Assembly: GCF_001540865.1 (NCBI RefSeq)
Contig: NC_033626.1
Coordinates: 12,492,065-12,556,064, forward strand
Origin: Ananas comosus
Lineage: Eukaryota; Streptophyta; Magnoliopsida; Poales; Bromeliaceae
DNA: 64,000 bases
Reading direction: 5' to 3'
Below the pieces are notes generated by a model. That model was not told the origin of the DNA and did no database searches. It was given only the letters and a program-made list of their open reading frames with translations. A program made the translations under genes and the position numbers. Positions 36,832-49,400 of the stretch are shown piece after piece. Each line of letters starts with the position of its first letter. The first letter of the stretch is position 1.

Positions 36832-38295
36832 CTTTTTAACTTTTTGGGACAGCATGAGCTTTTGACAGAAAAACAGTAATGTTAACCGTGTGCCGTTATT
36901 GTTTATAATAGTTAGTTAACTTTTCTTTTTTCTTTTTTCTTTTTTCTTTTTTTTTGAGGGTTAAGAACCTATAAAATAGATCATTTTAAGTGTGCTATCA
37001 AACTTTTCAAAAGTTTGATGTTACTATCCAATTTTTTGAATTAGTCTGATTTGAGTCAGCCAATAGTTCTTTAATTTTAAAATTTAAATTAATTATTTAT
37101 TTCAATAAATTTATAGTTATAATAATTAAACAATGTATACTAACATATAAATATATATATAAAAATAAACATGATGCATTCAAATTCTATAGTTATAATG
37201 TTATTGACTGGCTCAAATCAAAATGATTGAATAATAAACTCAAAATTTTTGAAAAGTTCGACTCAAAATGGTCCATAATTCATAAAAAATTTATATTTTT
37301 TTTCGTAAGTTCTAAGATATCTACTGAATCGTGGAACAGAGTAAATATCTCTATTTAATGACCCGCGGATGGATATCTTTAATGTGAGAAAATATGTATC
37401 AATATCCTATCATATCTCATGAAATGTAATTAGTAAGTAAATTTTTCAGACATAGTGGCCAGTGAATAGTTTACATTTTTAAAATAAAGAGTAAACTTCA
37501 AATACCGCCTATGTGGTTTTGTACTTTTTTATTTTCGCGTCTTATGATTTAAAGTGCATAAATTTAGTATCCTGTGATTTCATTTTTTCTTTTCATCAAC
37601 CCATCTGTTAACTTTTTTAAATTATATACAAAAAAAACTTCAAATTCCTGACATATAGTTTATTGAATGTTCACTTTAGTACCTTTTAGTTATAACTTTG
37701 TTACTAATTTAACAAAAAAATTAGTAAAGGGGAAAACAAAAAAAGAAATATAAAATCAAGGGTACGAAAGTAATATACTTTAAAATACATAATACTAAAA
37801 TGAAAAAGTACGAAACTATAGAAATAGTATTTAAAGTTTTTTCTAAAATAAATAATCAAGTTTGGCAAAACAAAAGTAGATGGATTGTTGATGCACTAAC
37901 AAGAATTAGTACTGTCCCTTGTCATTTTATACTGGCAATGGGAATAAAAAACCAACTCATTTTCATATACAATGATGGTCCTATTTTCACAGAACATAAA
38001 TATCTCCCGCTAACAAGATTTTTAATAGTGATGGCCTTACAGGGCGTACAGTTTGCGAATTTTAGAAACAACAAGAATATAATCTTAAATAGGTGAACAA
38101 TTTATAATGAACCACATTCATATTGCAATAGATTGCCCAAGCTAATAGCATGTTGGTGCGTCACCTAGGAGGTCCGAAATAATATGATCTTTAGAAAAAT
38201 CTAACCGACCCCTTGCTAGCAGTCTTTACGATCAAATAATTAAAGAATCTGTGGCGGCAAATTCTGTCTGCAAAACAACACTAACAGTCTACAAA
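36832..38295. repeat. 1.46-kb direct duplication, copy 2
   Basis: Starts CTTTTTAACTTTTTGGGACA immediately after the N, matching 35356 onward, and ends ACAGTCTACAAA, where copy 1 stopped; beyond that the sequence continues uniquely. The frame at 37800-38096 is not conserved in copy 1 and is not a gene. Confidence 0.9.
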
Positions 38296-38525
38296 ATTGT
38301 TTCTTTTATTATTATTTTACGCTCATCTTGCTTGAGGCCTTTCACTGTCTCACCCATATAGCCTAATTCATATTTCGTATGAATGAAATGGGTAGTATAC
38401 TATATCTTTCTAAAAAAACCGAAACAAGAAATAAGCATCTTAAATTCTTAGACCTATCCCTATTCCTATTCCCTAACCAAATTATGCCTTACAATTTAGG
38501 TTGCATGATGACATTTTCGTTACTT

Positions 38526-38558
<33 letters not shown>

Positions 38559-38892
38559 CAACATGTTACAAAATGGGAAAATTTGAGTAACTACAGTTTT
38601 TTTTGTTTTCTTACACACTTCGGGGGAATACTTGGGGTGAGCATTGCAATTGCTCATTTTGAGTTATTCCGCCGGGCGGCGCCACTACCGACTGAGTGGG
38701 TGTACGAGCGCGCACGTCTTCCAACTGAAAGTGGCCGCCGCAAAGGCGTCCACGTCACGGATTGCTGCTGATCTGCCGTTCATTCCCGCTTTAGGATTAG
38801 TGCTAAAGGAGGGAATCTTAGAATGTGTTGTTTTGAGGGGAGGAAGGTTCGTTGATAGCCGGTTAGGCATGTGGCCGCTCACTTGCTCTTAT
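38296..38892. other. Intergenic, with GA repeat and a GC-rich patch
   Basis: Holds (GA)n at about 38529-38558 and a GC-rich patch at 38670-38790 (GGGCGGCGCC, GAGCGCGCACG, AAGGCGTCCACGTCACGG). I could not link the patch to any gene or transposon family. Confidence 0.4.
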
Positions 38893-39069
38893 TAATTGCC
38901 TTATCACCGATCGTCTCTAGAGCAAGTGACAAAGGGTTTGATGGTTGGTATCCGAGACCCAAGTTCGAATCCTAATTGATTCACATATTCAGCTAAGTTT
39001 ATTTCTAAATGAAATAAACGAAGCAGGTAGCGTGTTACCTATCTCTCAAAAAAAAAAATAATTGCCTTA
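38893..39069 (+). mobile_element. tRNA-derived SINE with 11-bp target duplication
   Basis: The body (38904-39058, 155 bp) has an A-box-like segment (CTAGAGCAAGTGACAAAGG), a clean B box GTTCGAATCC at 38963-38972 and an A-rich tail after CCTATCTCTC. It is flanked by identical TAATTGCCTTA at 38893-38903 and 39059-39069. Pol III boxes, A tail and target duplication together make a SINE; it also explains the related copies near 16.4 and 18.7 kb. Confidence 0.88.
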
Positions 39070-40211
39070 GTCCAACTAAATAAAATATTCTATGCAGATG
39101 CATGCATTGTTCCATCTTTTAAAGCGGAAGCCATAGACGTGAGGAGCGGATTTGTCGTTACATCTGCTTCTTAGCCCAGCAGTGCGGCCCGCTCACAGGA
39201 TGATCTGCGCAACTTGCGGAAGACTCCGAGGAATCTCTACTTCAGAGGTTCTTTAATAACGTGAAATTGTGCGGTTGTGTGTAGAAGTGCACTTGCAATT
39301 TCACATTACTAATGAACTGCTGCAGTTGCACATAGCGAAAGCTCTGTGCAATGCAGCTCTAATAGATACGTTATCACTTGGATCAGTAATGGTCCAGTCC
39401 AATAGGTAGTTATTGGGCCAAAGTGGGCCAGGACCGGGCTCAAAACTGACCTTTTCTTTCATAATTTGAGATCGTTAGTAGGTGTAGAAGTTAGACCCGG
39501 CCCAGATAGTTAAGGTCCATCTTAATTTTGAGGCCGGCTTTCCTTGATTCAACCTCTATAGGATTGGCTCCAATAATTTGCTACCTAATAGAATAATTCA
39601 GTGGAAGATAAGATTTTTTTTTTTTTTTTGATATTTTAATTGGTGCAATTATAATTTTGGACTTTAAATTAGCCATCTCTATTTTCAAACATTAAAATTG
39701 TTTTTGAAATTTTTCTTTAAGGGTCGGTTCGACTCTCTGCTGAAACACTTCAAATTCTCGGCCTTGCCCCGATTAATCCGAACCAACCTTCCGTCGCAAC
39801 GCGGGCAAACCCATCCAGGCGAGAACGCCATTATTCTAGTCGCGTTTATATCCCATCTATCTATCTACTCCGTCCATCCCTCCACTTTCTCCTGTAATCG
39901 CCGTCCATTTTCAAGAACCCGAACCGTTTTCCATTTCCGAAGAAAATCCAAATCATTTCATTTAAAACTCCCTGATATCACCTTCTAGGCCCTTTTATGC
40001 GCCCCTCCCAAACGCCTTCTCATTAGGCGTCGCCCTCGATCTCTTTCTCTTTCTCTCTCTCGAACTCTCGAAACCACCTCTTCTCTTTACCTTCCCTTCT
40101 CTTCTCTTTCCCTTCCCTTCTCCTCCCTCTCTAGCTCTCTCTTGTACCCCAAACCCTAGGGCTCTTCCTCTCACCGCTCCGGCGATCGCCTCCGCCTTCG
40201 CCGCGCCGCTG
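39070..40211 (+). promoter_or_regulatory. Upstream region and leader of NUA
   Basis: The 5' part is AT-rich with a T run near 39617. From about 39700 the sequence becomes C/T-rich, with CT-rich leader repeats at 40040-40140. A telo-box AAACCCTA at 40151-40158 lies 54 bp before the ATG; telo-boxes are frequent near starts of plant housekeeping genes. TTTATATCCC at about 39845 is a possible TATA element. Confidence 0.45.
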
Positions 40212-43200
40212 ATGCCGCTCTTCCTATCGGACGAGGAGTTCCAGCTCCTCGCCCACGACGCCGCCGCGGTGGCGGAGCGCGCGGACGCCGCGATCCGCGA
40301 GCTCCGGCGCCAGGTCGAAACCGCGCGCGCGGAGGCCGACGCCGCCTCCATCACCGCCGAGCAGACCTGCGCCCTCCTCGAGCAGCGCTTCGCCGCCCTC
40401 TCCGCCGACTTCGACCGCTCCCAGGCCGAGAACGCCCAGCTCGCCGCCTCCGTCGAGCGCCGCCTCTCCGAGCTCGCCGAGGTCCAGGCCGAGAAGCACC
40501 AACTCCATATCAAGATCGTACGCTGCCTCCTTTTCATTTCTTGCCCTTGTTTCCTTCTTTCTAATGCCCTCTTTCTTGTTTAGTAGGTTTCTTGAATCCT
40601 AATTCCTTTTGCATTCGCAGATTGGGAAGGATGGAGAGATAGAGAGGCTAACGTTGGAGGTGGCGGAGCTCCAGAAGTCTAAGCGTCAGTCGCTGGAACT
40701 CGTAGAGCAGCGGGACGCCGAGATCAGAGAGAGGAATGCTACCATCCAGAGCTATCTTGATAAGATTGTGAGTACCTTGTTCTTTTACATACTATTATTC
40801 GCACCATTAGCTGTTGATGCATATAGTTCGTTCCTTGTATAAATTGATCTTAGGCTAGTTAATCCAGAAAGAGTGAAAAAGAAACTATCTTGGACTTTAA
40901 AAAGGAAAGAAGCATTGGTTTATAATGAAATTGTACTTTCTCTCTACTTATTTCCCTCTTTAAGTATCTTTGAAAGTGATATATCTGTTTGGGGAAAATG
41001 TTTTACAACTGCAAAACTAAATAAAGTGATCTCAAAATATTATTTGATTTTGGTGAGAATTCTTACACAAGAAATTTCTTATAAACATCTTGCCTAGCAC
41101 TTCTTTTTTTAGATTGTTATCCTTTTTCCTTGGACTCAATCGTTCGGCTTTTTGAGAAGCAGGAACTACTCATTTGTAATGGATATCTCCTTTGCAATAC
41201 CTCTTCCACTGCCGCCACAGCCATTTCATTTTGTAGTTCTTGAAAGAATTTACTAATAGGAGCTCGACTAAGCAGCTGCAGCAGAAATTGCTGTATCAGC
41301 CTAAAATCTTGTAAATATGGATTTTACGCTAATAGTGCAATCTGAAAAGATTCTATTTGTGGAAGTTTTCCGTCTTGGTTTAAGCTGATTTGTTTGAGTA
41401 GAAGCTAATCAACTATAGATCTTGAGGCATACGCTCAGACTTCTTCAATATTACCTATCTTACATTCCTACATATGATGCTTTATCAGCTGTCCTTTAAC
41501 CGAAAAACCTTTAATTTGTTTGAAGGTTTTTGTGCATGAGAGATTACTTTATTTTAAATGAAATTGCTGTTGTATATGAACACGAGTCACCTTTCATAGC
41601 GATTCTTTGGAATCCACACGAACTTAATAAATCCTGGAATACACTAGTTATGGAAGTTAAGGTTTTGCTAATTTCAGCAGGTTATGAGTAAACATTTTCG
41701 TATACAATTTACATTAGAGTGATAATGTGTTTTGATATTATTATAGATGGGGTACCGGAGAAGATTACTATTATACTTAGCTATGCATTACTTGAAGGAT
41801 CAAGGAATACTGCAGTTTCATATTCGATGCAAAATCAGTGCTACTTTCCATGGCAGCCGACCTTGACCTAGTTGATGGTAGATCAGGTTAGGAGGGTCAT
41901 TGCCAAGACAGTCCACGTTCTTTTAGCTTCACTTAAGACAGAATTGCTTATGTTGCATGGATTTTCTTTTTAATTTAAATTTGTCTGATGATGTTTTAAA
42001 CCACTGATAAAGAGTTATGCTAGTATACAAGGCTTTACACGTTTGTGGTATCTGAGGAGTCAAGATTATGTAACTTTACCTCCATTACAATAGAGGTTGG
42101 AAAGTTGTTTCCAGTACATGAAATTGCATCTTCAGAGCATAAGATAGCATGCCTTGCGGTCACGTTAAGTGCCCATGGCCATCAAACTGTATTGGTGTTA
42201 TCATTTTTTTTTTTCAGTGCAATGTTTATACTGAAGAGATCAAATTTGTCATTAGTTCGGTAGAAATGAGTCAAATGACTAACTTTCTTTTCTCGTGAGA
42301 TAGGTGAATTTGACTGACAGTGCTGCTGCAAAGGAAGCTAGATTAAGTGAGATTGAAACAGAACTGACGCGTTGTCATGCGACCTGTAATCGAATAACTC
42401 AGGTATTTTGACATAAATCTACTTAAATTGTATGAAGCATTTGCTAAGAATTTTGATTATGAATACCTGTTAACAGTGTTTTCCCCCCTCTCACATTACT
42501 TACATCAGTCGAAAGCTAGGCTTATTGTTTTAGTTCACTCATACCTTTCTCTTTTGATTCACTAGCATTTAATGAGCATGTTGTTTTAATTGCTTGGATA
42601 ATGCCTCCAGCAATGCCTGAGAGATTATAAACGTGAACGTCCAGTAGGCCTTAATGTTATCCAGCTACTGTGCTTTTGCTCTTTGCCTCGAGGGCCGTTA
42701 CTTCTACGCCTGGTGAAAAATAATGCTAAGTATCTTATCAGTACAGCTTTGGTGAGATGTGTAACTATTTAATTTGAGAAAAAATTAATTTTGGTTATTA
42801 TTAATTTTTCATTGTATGTTCTCATTGTCTTCTGGTCATTTGTTGACTTTATGATTTTTCTCGCTGTTTTCCAACTTCCAATTCTCCTTGCTACTGAATA
42901 GCCTATGACATCAAAATGTTCTGTCGACTTTGTTGTATATGCGCATGAGTAGGAGAAAGAACTGCTTGAAAAACATAACTCCTGGCTCGAAGAAGAGCTG
43001 AATGCAAAAGTTAACAGCCTAATTGAACTGCGGAGATCTAGCATGGATGCCGAGGCAAACATGTCTGCTAAAATAGCCGATGTAAGTCTTTCATCCTTGA
43101 TCCTTTTCCAGCTTATAAGTGAGGATGGATACTCAAAAGATAGCCTGGTTTATGTTTTGCCTCACAGCTTGAAAGAGAAATTAGTGAATCATCAAATTCA

Positions 43201-46200
43201 TTGAAAAGAAGCAAAGAAAGAGTGGTCGAACTAGAGAACAGAGTCTCTTCCTTGGAGAAGGTATCTCGATAATTACCTGTAACTTGAATAATTTTCACTT
43301 TCTCATGGGAAAGTAAAGTTTATCATTCTTATCTCTCTCTCTCTCTCGCGGTCTAAATGAAGGAGCTGTGTGCATCAAAGGAGGCTGCTGCTGTCAATGA
43401 ACAACAGTATGGTGCTGAATTGTCTACAGTATGTATCATCCATATACTTATGCATCCTGCTATACAACGTCAAGATTTACTTATGAGTGTTTCTCATAAT
43501 CATTGGTTAATTATTGTGTCAGTTTGCTTTTGAAATTTTAGTTTCTTTAATCCTGTCTTATTCTCAATTTGAAATATTTGGAAGCTTCTTTCTATTGCAA
43601 TGACCTATCATTGATTTAGACTCGAAAGTATTAAATTCTATTATCAGTTGTATTAAACATTGTATATCACAATTCTATTTCTAAGTGTGATCACGATAAG
43701 TCCAGGTAAATCATTTTCCTTTCATTTAACTGCTGATACGTTTATTAAGACATCTTCTATTCTGCTTGGTTTTTTTAAATGTCCTAGTCTTAGGTTGTGA
43801 AAGATATCATAATTCAAATATGCCCTAGGTCCTGTCTTTCGTTCTGAAGTAGTAATTTCTTTTCATTTTCTTTTCAAAAGGTTACAAAGCTAGCTGAACT
43901 TTACAAAGAGAGTTCTGATGAGTGGTCAAAAAAGGCTGGAGAGCTTGAGGGTGTTATCAAAGCGTTGGAGGTGATATCTTCAGTAGGCCTGTGGATCAAA
44001 TCTGTTCTCACTCCTTTATTGCATAGACAAAGCTTGTTTCTTATGGCATCTTCTGTTTTATTTTCTCTTTTGCAGACACATCTTGCCCAAGTTGAAAATG
44101 AGTACAAAGAGAAACTTGAAATTGAAGCTTCAGCCAGGAAAGAAGTTGAGAAGGTTTTACAATGTGCCTGCTTATATTGACTTATGTTAAATGACTTTCT
44201 GTTGTATTTTCTTTTGATTTGTGTATATCGGATAACTGATGGATCTTGCAGTTTTACCTACGACTTATTGTCAATTTTTTTTTGTTTTTGTTATATCCTG
44301 TCTTCTGCATTCTTTTATCTGCTACGTGAATGATTAGTTTTTGGTATGAAGGAAGCTGCTGACTTGAAAGAGAAACTTCGAAGATGTGAAGCTGAACTTG
44401 AGAATGCAAGGAAGGCTAATGAATTGAGTCTCCTGCCAATGGCCAGTTTTCCTACTGATTTGAACATGAAAGAACTGTATGCTCTTTTGCCTTGTTTTCT
44501 GTCAATTAGAATGCACATTTGTTTTGTATTTTTATATAGGTATTCAGGCTTTATCTTTGTATCTTATTCGCATGTTTTCCCAGTTGATTTAATGGGGAAT
44601 TGTATGTTTGGCTGTAGTTGTTGGTTAAGTGCAATTCCTTGATGTTTATTAATATTCAACTTGTAGAGTCAATGTAATACGAAATACATCCATACATGCT
44701 GTCATATTTAAAGAAGTAAAAATTGGTATTGAAGTAAAGAAGCCAGGAAAGATTCAGGTTGGGGTATATTCTTCATCATAGGTCCTAGTTGTTGTGTTGT
44801 TATTATTATTGTTATTATTGTTATGTTTGATTGTTGGTGGGGTACTTGCTGTGGTTTGAAATCCTGGCAGTGATAAATTTTATGATTTTGAAAGGAGAAC
44901 GATTGAGGGTAATATTTTGGAGTTATTTCAACTAAATGTGATTTACTTTTCTGACTGCATGCCATTGTGGTAGAATTGGCCAAGGATGACAGAAGTTAAT
45001 CATCTGCGCTGCTGTTTGAAAAACTTAACACTTATGGTTAACAACTAAAAGCACATAATCGGTGCTGCAGAAGACATTATACATTACCAATCTGCTTCCT
45101 TTTGGACCTCTAGTAGTTTGTTTGTTTGCTTTAGCTCTATTTAATATAAGCTTTTTCTTTTTTTTCTTTTTTCCTTTTTGCACCTAAATAAACTCCCCCT
45201 AGCTCGTCCCTGAACTATTCTTGAATGTGGATTCTGGTGATTGTTGTTGCCACCCTATCAATTCCCCTTTTTATGTTGTATTTGTTTACAGATTAATGGG
45301 TGAAGCTGATAGTGATAAGACAGATGAGACTGAGCAGATGATTGTTCCTAAAGTTCCTGTTGGGATTTCCGGGACTGCATTAGCTGCTTGTCTTCTCCGG
45401 GATGGTTGGAGTGTAAGACAGACCTGTCATCTCTCTCTTTCTGTCTCTCTCATGTTTATTTATTTTGTGTTTATATGTCATCAATTTTACCATGCCTTTA
45501 TTTGATCGAGCTATCTCTTTTGAATTTTAGCTTGCTAAAATGTATGAAAAATATCAAGAAGCTGCTGATGCTCTGCGACATGAGCGGTGGGGCCGGAAAC
45601 ATGCAGAAGCTGTTTTGGAAAGGGTACTATATATCTACTTGTTAATTTTCTCATTATCTATTGGGATTGTGGTGTATGAAGGCAATATTTTTTTTATCTT
45701 TTTCTGGTTTTACTTCAAGATCTGAACTTCAGTGAGGTACTAACTTACTGCCTGAAACTGAATGTGGACATTCTTTAATGATTTATGTACCTTTACGTTT
45801 GTTAGTTATTTCTTGTTTATGATTGTATTGCCTCACACGACTTGCTAATTGGCTTATCAGATCGAACGTCTCTTAATTTTTGAATTAAGAGTTTAAGACC
45901 ATGACAGAATTCTATTTCTTGTTTAAAGAAAGAAAACATTCTAGGACAGATTCATTAATCCTCTTTTATCTGCACATGATATAGATCTGATAGTATGGGG
46001 TTGACTAGTTTTCCTGTGCTTTTGTTTCATTTTGGGACTCTGTCCTTTTTCATCCTTAAATGCCAACACCTAATGGGGAGTGTTTCGTTGATTGAAAGGA
46101 GATCTATTATTCATCCTGTCCTGGAAAAGGAATACTTCTTTTTTTCCTGCATTATATTTGGTAATCTTTACTTCATTTTAGAAGTTCAGGACTTCTTTGC

Positions 46201-46395
46201 TCTTTGACATTTTTCTTAAGGCTTGGGAAATCACTGCTTATTGCAGAAAATCTCAATTGTTTGCTGCTTCTGTTTTTTGATTATGCCTACGGATCCTTCA
46301 TAAATTCCCTTATTTTTTTCCAAATTTGATCACGTTTGAATTAAAACTGCTTAGATGTTAGATTGCTGTTTCCTACCCTCCATCATGNTTTTTGG

Positions 46396-46429
<34 letters not shown>

Positions 46430-49400
46430 CTTTTGGTACGGTGATCTGTTTACTTTTTTTGGGTTGTATTTGCTGGATTTGGTTCATTTTCCTTGGATAT
46501 TGGGTTTTTTTTTTATGAGCAGTTAGTTGATCCAGTTGTTTGCTGGATTTGATTTATTTAATGCTGAATTCAGCATGTTATGAAAACAGGCTATGCTGGT
46601 CTTAAAATATTTCATTTTATATTTTTATTGGATACATCATTGTACCTGGCTCAGTTATATCTGAGATATCTACATTTGAATTGGAGACCTCGCAAAACAA
46701 TTATTTTTTCTGAATAATCAAAGTTATCTTTTATTGTTATAGTGATAGAGCTTACCTTTCTTTGCCTTTAACTATTGATTCATCACTATGGCAGTTTATT
46801 TAAGGTATTAGATCTTTTAATAGAATTTCATATACGTTTCTCTTGTAATACAGATATGATTTTTCCTTCTAGCTAATTTGAGATTCATCTTATTATTTAC
46901 CTTTTCATCTACGGTTTGTTACTATAAATAGAGAACCTCTTCACTGTTTTCCCCTCATCACTTGCTCCGTGTTTTTGAGGATGGTACTGGATTTGTCTCC
47001 TGCTAGTCTTATATTGACGTTGTATGAATTTCTTATGTTGTTGTCCGTCATATCTCTTATGATGGTTTTCTAGCTGTGTTCATGGATCTTTTCCCATATA
47101 CTCTTTACTCTATTTTGTGCATCGGATTATTTCTTTATTTGCTCCTTTTCTTTTGCATGCGAAACTACATGTATGTGGTATTGTGGTGGTATTCTGAAGT
47201 TTTGTATACAATCAATGATAAATGAATCCAGGGGGTAGCTTGTTTCTTCTTGATATTTGAACTCTACGATGCAATAATTATAAATGTCTCTTCTGATAGT
47301 GTCTCATCAATGCATAAGATTAGCTATGTTTTCTTTTTGTTCAACATTGTCTTATAGATATGTGCAGACAATTATGATATAAAATGATAGTTTTAATATA
47401 ATTCATTTTCTTCTGCCTTCTGTTTTCTATAGTTTAATATCTCAATTCTAAATTTGCAGGTTCTGCATGAGATAGAAGAGAAAGCTGAGCTAATTTTAGA
47501 TGAACGGGGTAATTTTCTGATATGTTTCATAGAAACTACTAAGCTTTTGCATGGCATTATTTCAATTAGTATCGACGTAGAATGGTGGATGCCATTTTCT
47601 TAGATGCCTGACGTGGAATTTTCATTCATTTTTTATGCTTAATTGCTTATATTTTACTGATCTCGCAAAGCATGATACTTTCTGTTGGGTTTTTAGCAGC
47701 TGTTAATGACTTAAGACCTGCTTATAGATTATCATCCATTTGGTGTCTAGGTCCTGTGTTAATCTGGTCGGTGCAATGGTGTTTGGAGACCGCATATGAG
47801 TGTTTGCGTTGTTATTTGGCAATCCACCGTGTCCACTGTGGTTGAGATCTAGTTAAAATCACACTGGGTTGGGCCATTTTCAGTTCAAATAGACATGAGT
47901 TTTTTGTGCTTCTTTTTAGGATTTTTCTTGTGTATGTGTCTGTATGTTAGGGGGTTGGAGGTGGGGGGGTGGTGTGTGGGGACATTCTTTTACCATCTTG
48001 ATGTGAAGCACTATTTCACAATGCCTAAAGTATAAATAGGTTAAATTTGTCCTTTAGTTACTTGCCTTTTTTTTTTTGACTACATATCTTTTTTGCTGTC
48101 TCAGCTGAACACGAGAGAATGGCAGAAGCATACTCCCTGATGAATCAAAAACTGCAGCAGGCATTGTTGGAGCATGACAATTTTGAGAGTACTATTAGAA
48201 ATCTCAAGGTGTTTTGCTGTCTCAGTATGCTGCAATTAACTTTCTAAGATGGATTTTATGCTGACTAATCATCTTACAGGCAGAGTTGAGAAAACAGGAA
48301 CGTGATTATGATATTGCACAGAAGGAAATTGATGATCTTCAGAAGCAAGTAAGAGTTTAATTTATACATTTTGATGTATGACATTGCGTATGCTCTTCTT
48401 CTCCGCTATGTTGTTTACCTGCTTTAAATTCTGTTTGTTAGGATTATTGAAGTATTTTTACATTGGGACCATCATACTGCTGGCAACATTCTTTCTTTAA
48501 TTTATCTGTTTTTGTGAGATTTGTTGTTTCCTTCACCAAATTATAATGGTTTATCTGATTAGGTAGCAGTCCTGTTAAAAGAATGCCAAGATATTCAACT
48601 TCGCTGTGGTGCCAACCTATCAAGTGACTTAGATACTCATGTTTCTACAAGATCAGCAGATGTTACCTATGGCATTCAAGCTGAAAAAGCTGTTTCTGCA
48701 CATGTGGGTGATCTTATTGCTGAAGTCTATACTGTGTCCCATTTTCGTAAAAAAAGTAATATAGTTTTTAATTCCTATCATTAATTTGAAACAGATGACT
48801 TTTAAGGACATAAATGAATTAGTTGAGCAAAATGTGCAACTCCGGGGCCAAGTGCGTTGCCTTTCTGTTGAGGTTGAGAAAAAGGATGCAGAATTAAGGG
48901 TGGGTATCAAGTATTTTTTCCATGGCTGTTGTGATTTGCATTCTAAAGCAACATCTGTTATTGATGTAAAATATCATAAGATTTTTGTATATATTAGATG
49001 CTGCTTAGTAATTTGACCTTTATGATCGATTCACTAGTTCGCTCTAAATTGTGTTCTGTTTGAGCCTTTTAGGAGGGTTTCCAAATTGAGCTGCAGAAAG
49101 TGACTGATGAGGCAAAGTCCAAGATTGAAGCTGTGCTTAAGAGATCAGAAGAGCAAGGATGCATAATCGAGTCACTTCACAGCTCTGTATGTCTTGGCTG
49201 TGAATTGCTCCTCCTGTTTTGCTTGTTGAAATTGCAAATATATGTTGCATAATGTAATGCCCTTTGTTGGTATATCTTGTTTCTTTGTGCAGGTTGCCAT
49301 GTACAAGAGGCTGTATGAAGAAGAACATAAACTTCGTACTTCTAGCAATACTTTATTAGAATCTATTCCAGGTTCGCTTATCATCCTGCCCTTTCCTTTT

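Noticed and set aside
37800..38096. 98-codon frame in the second copy of the 1.47-kb repeat
   Set aside because: The equivalent frame in copy 1 is interrupted, so there is no sign of coding constraint.
38583..38895. GC-rich frames that might be a gene fragment
   Set aside because: No motif or family recognised, no splice context; composition alone is not enough.
38904..39058. Possible tRNA gene
   Set aside because: B box is good, but there is no cloverleaf or anticodon arm, and the A tail plus target duplication identify a SINE.
40224..40508. Minus-strand 94-codon frame opposite NUA exon 1
   Set aside because: A mirror of the GC-rich NUA first exon; Gly/Leu/Glu-rich shadow frame.
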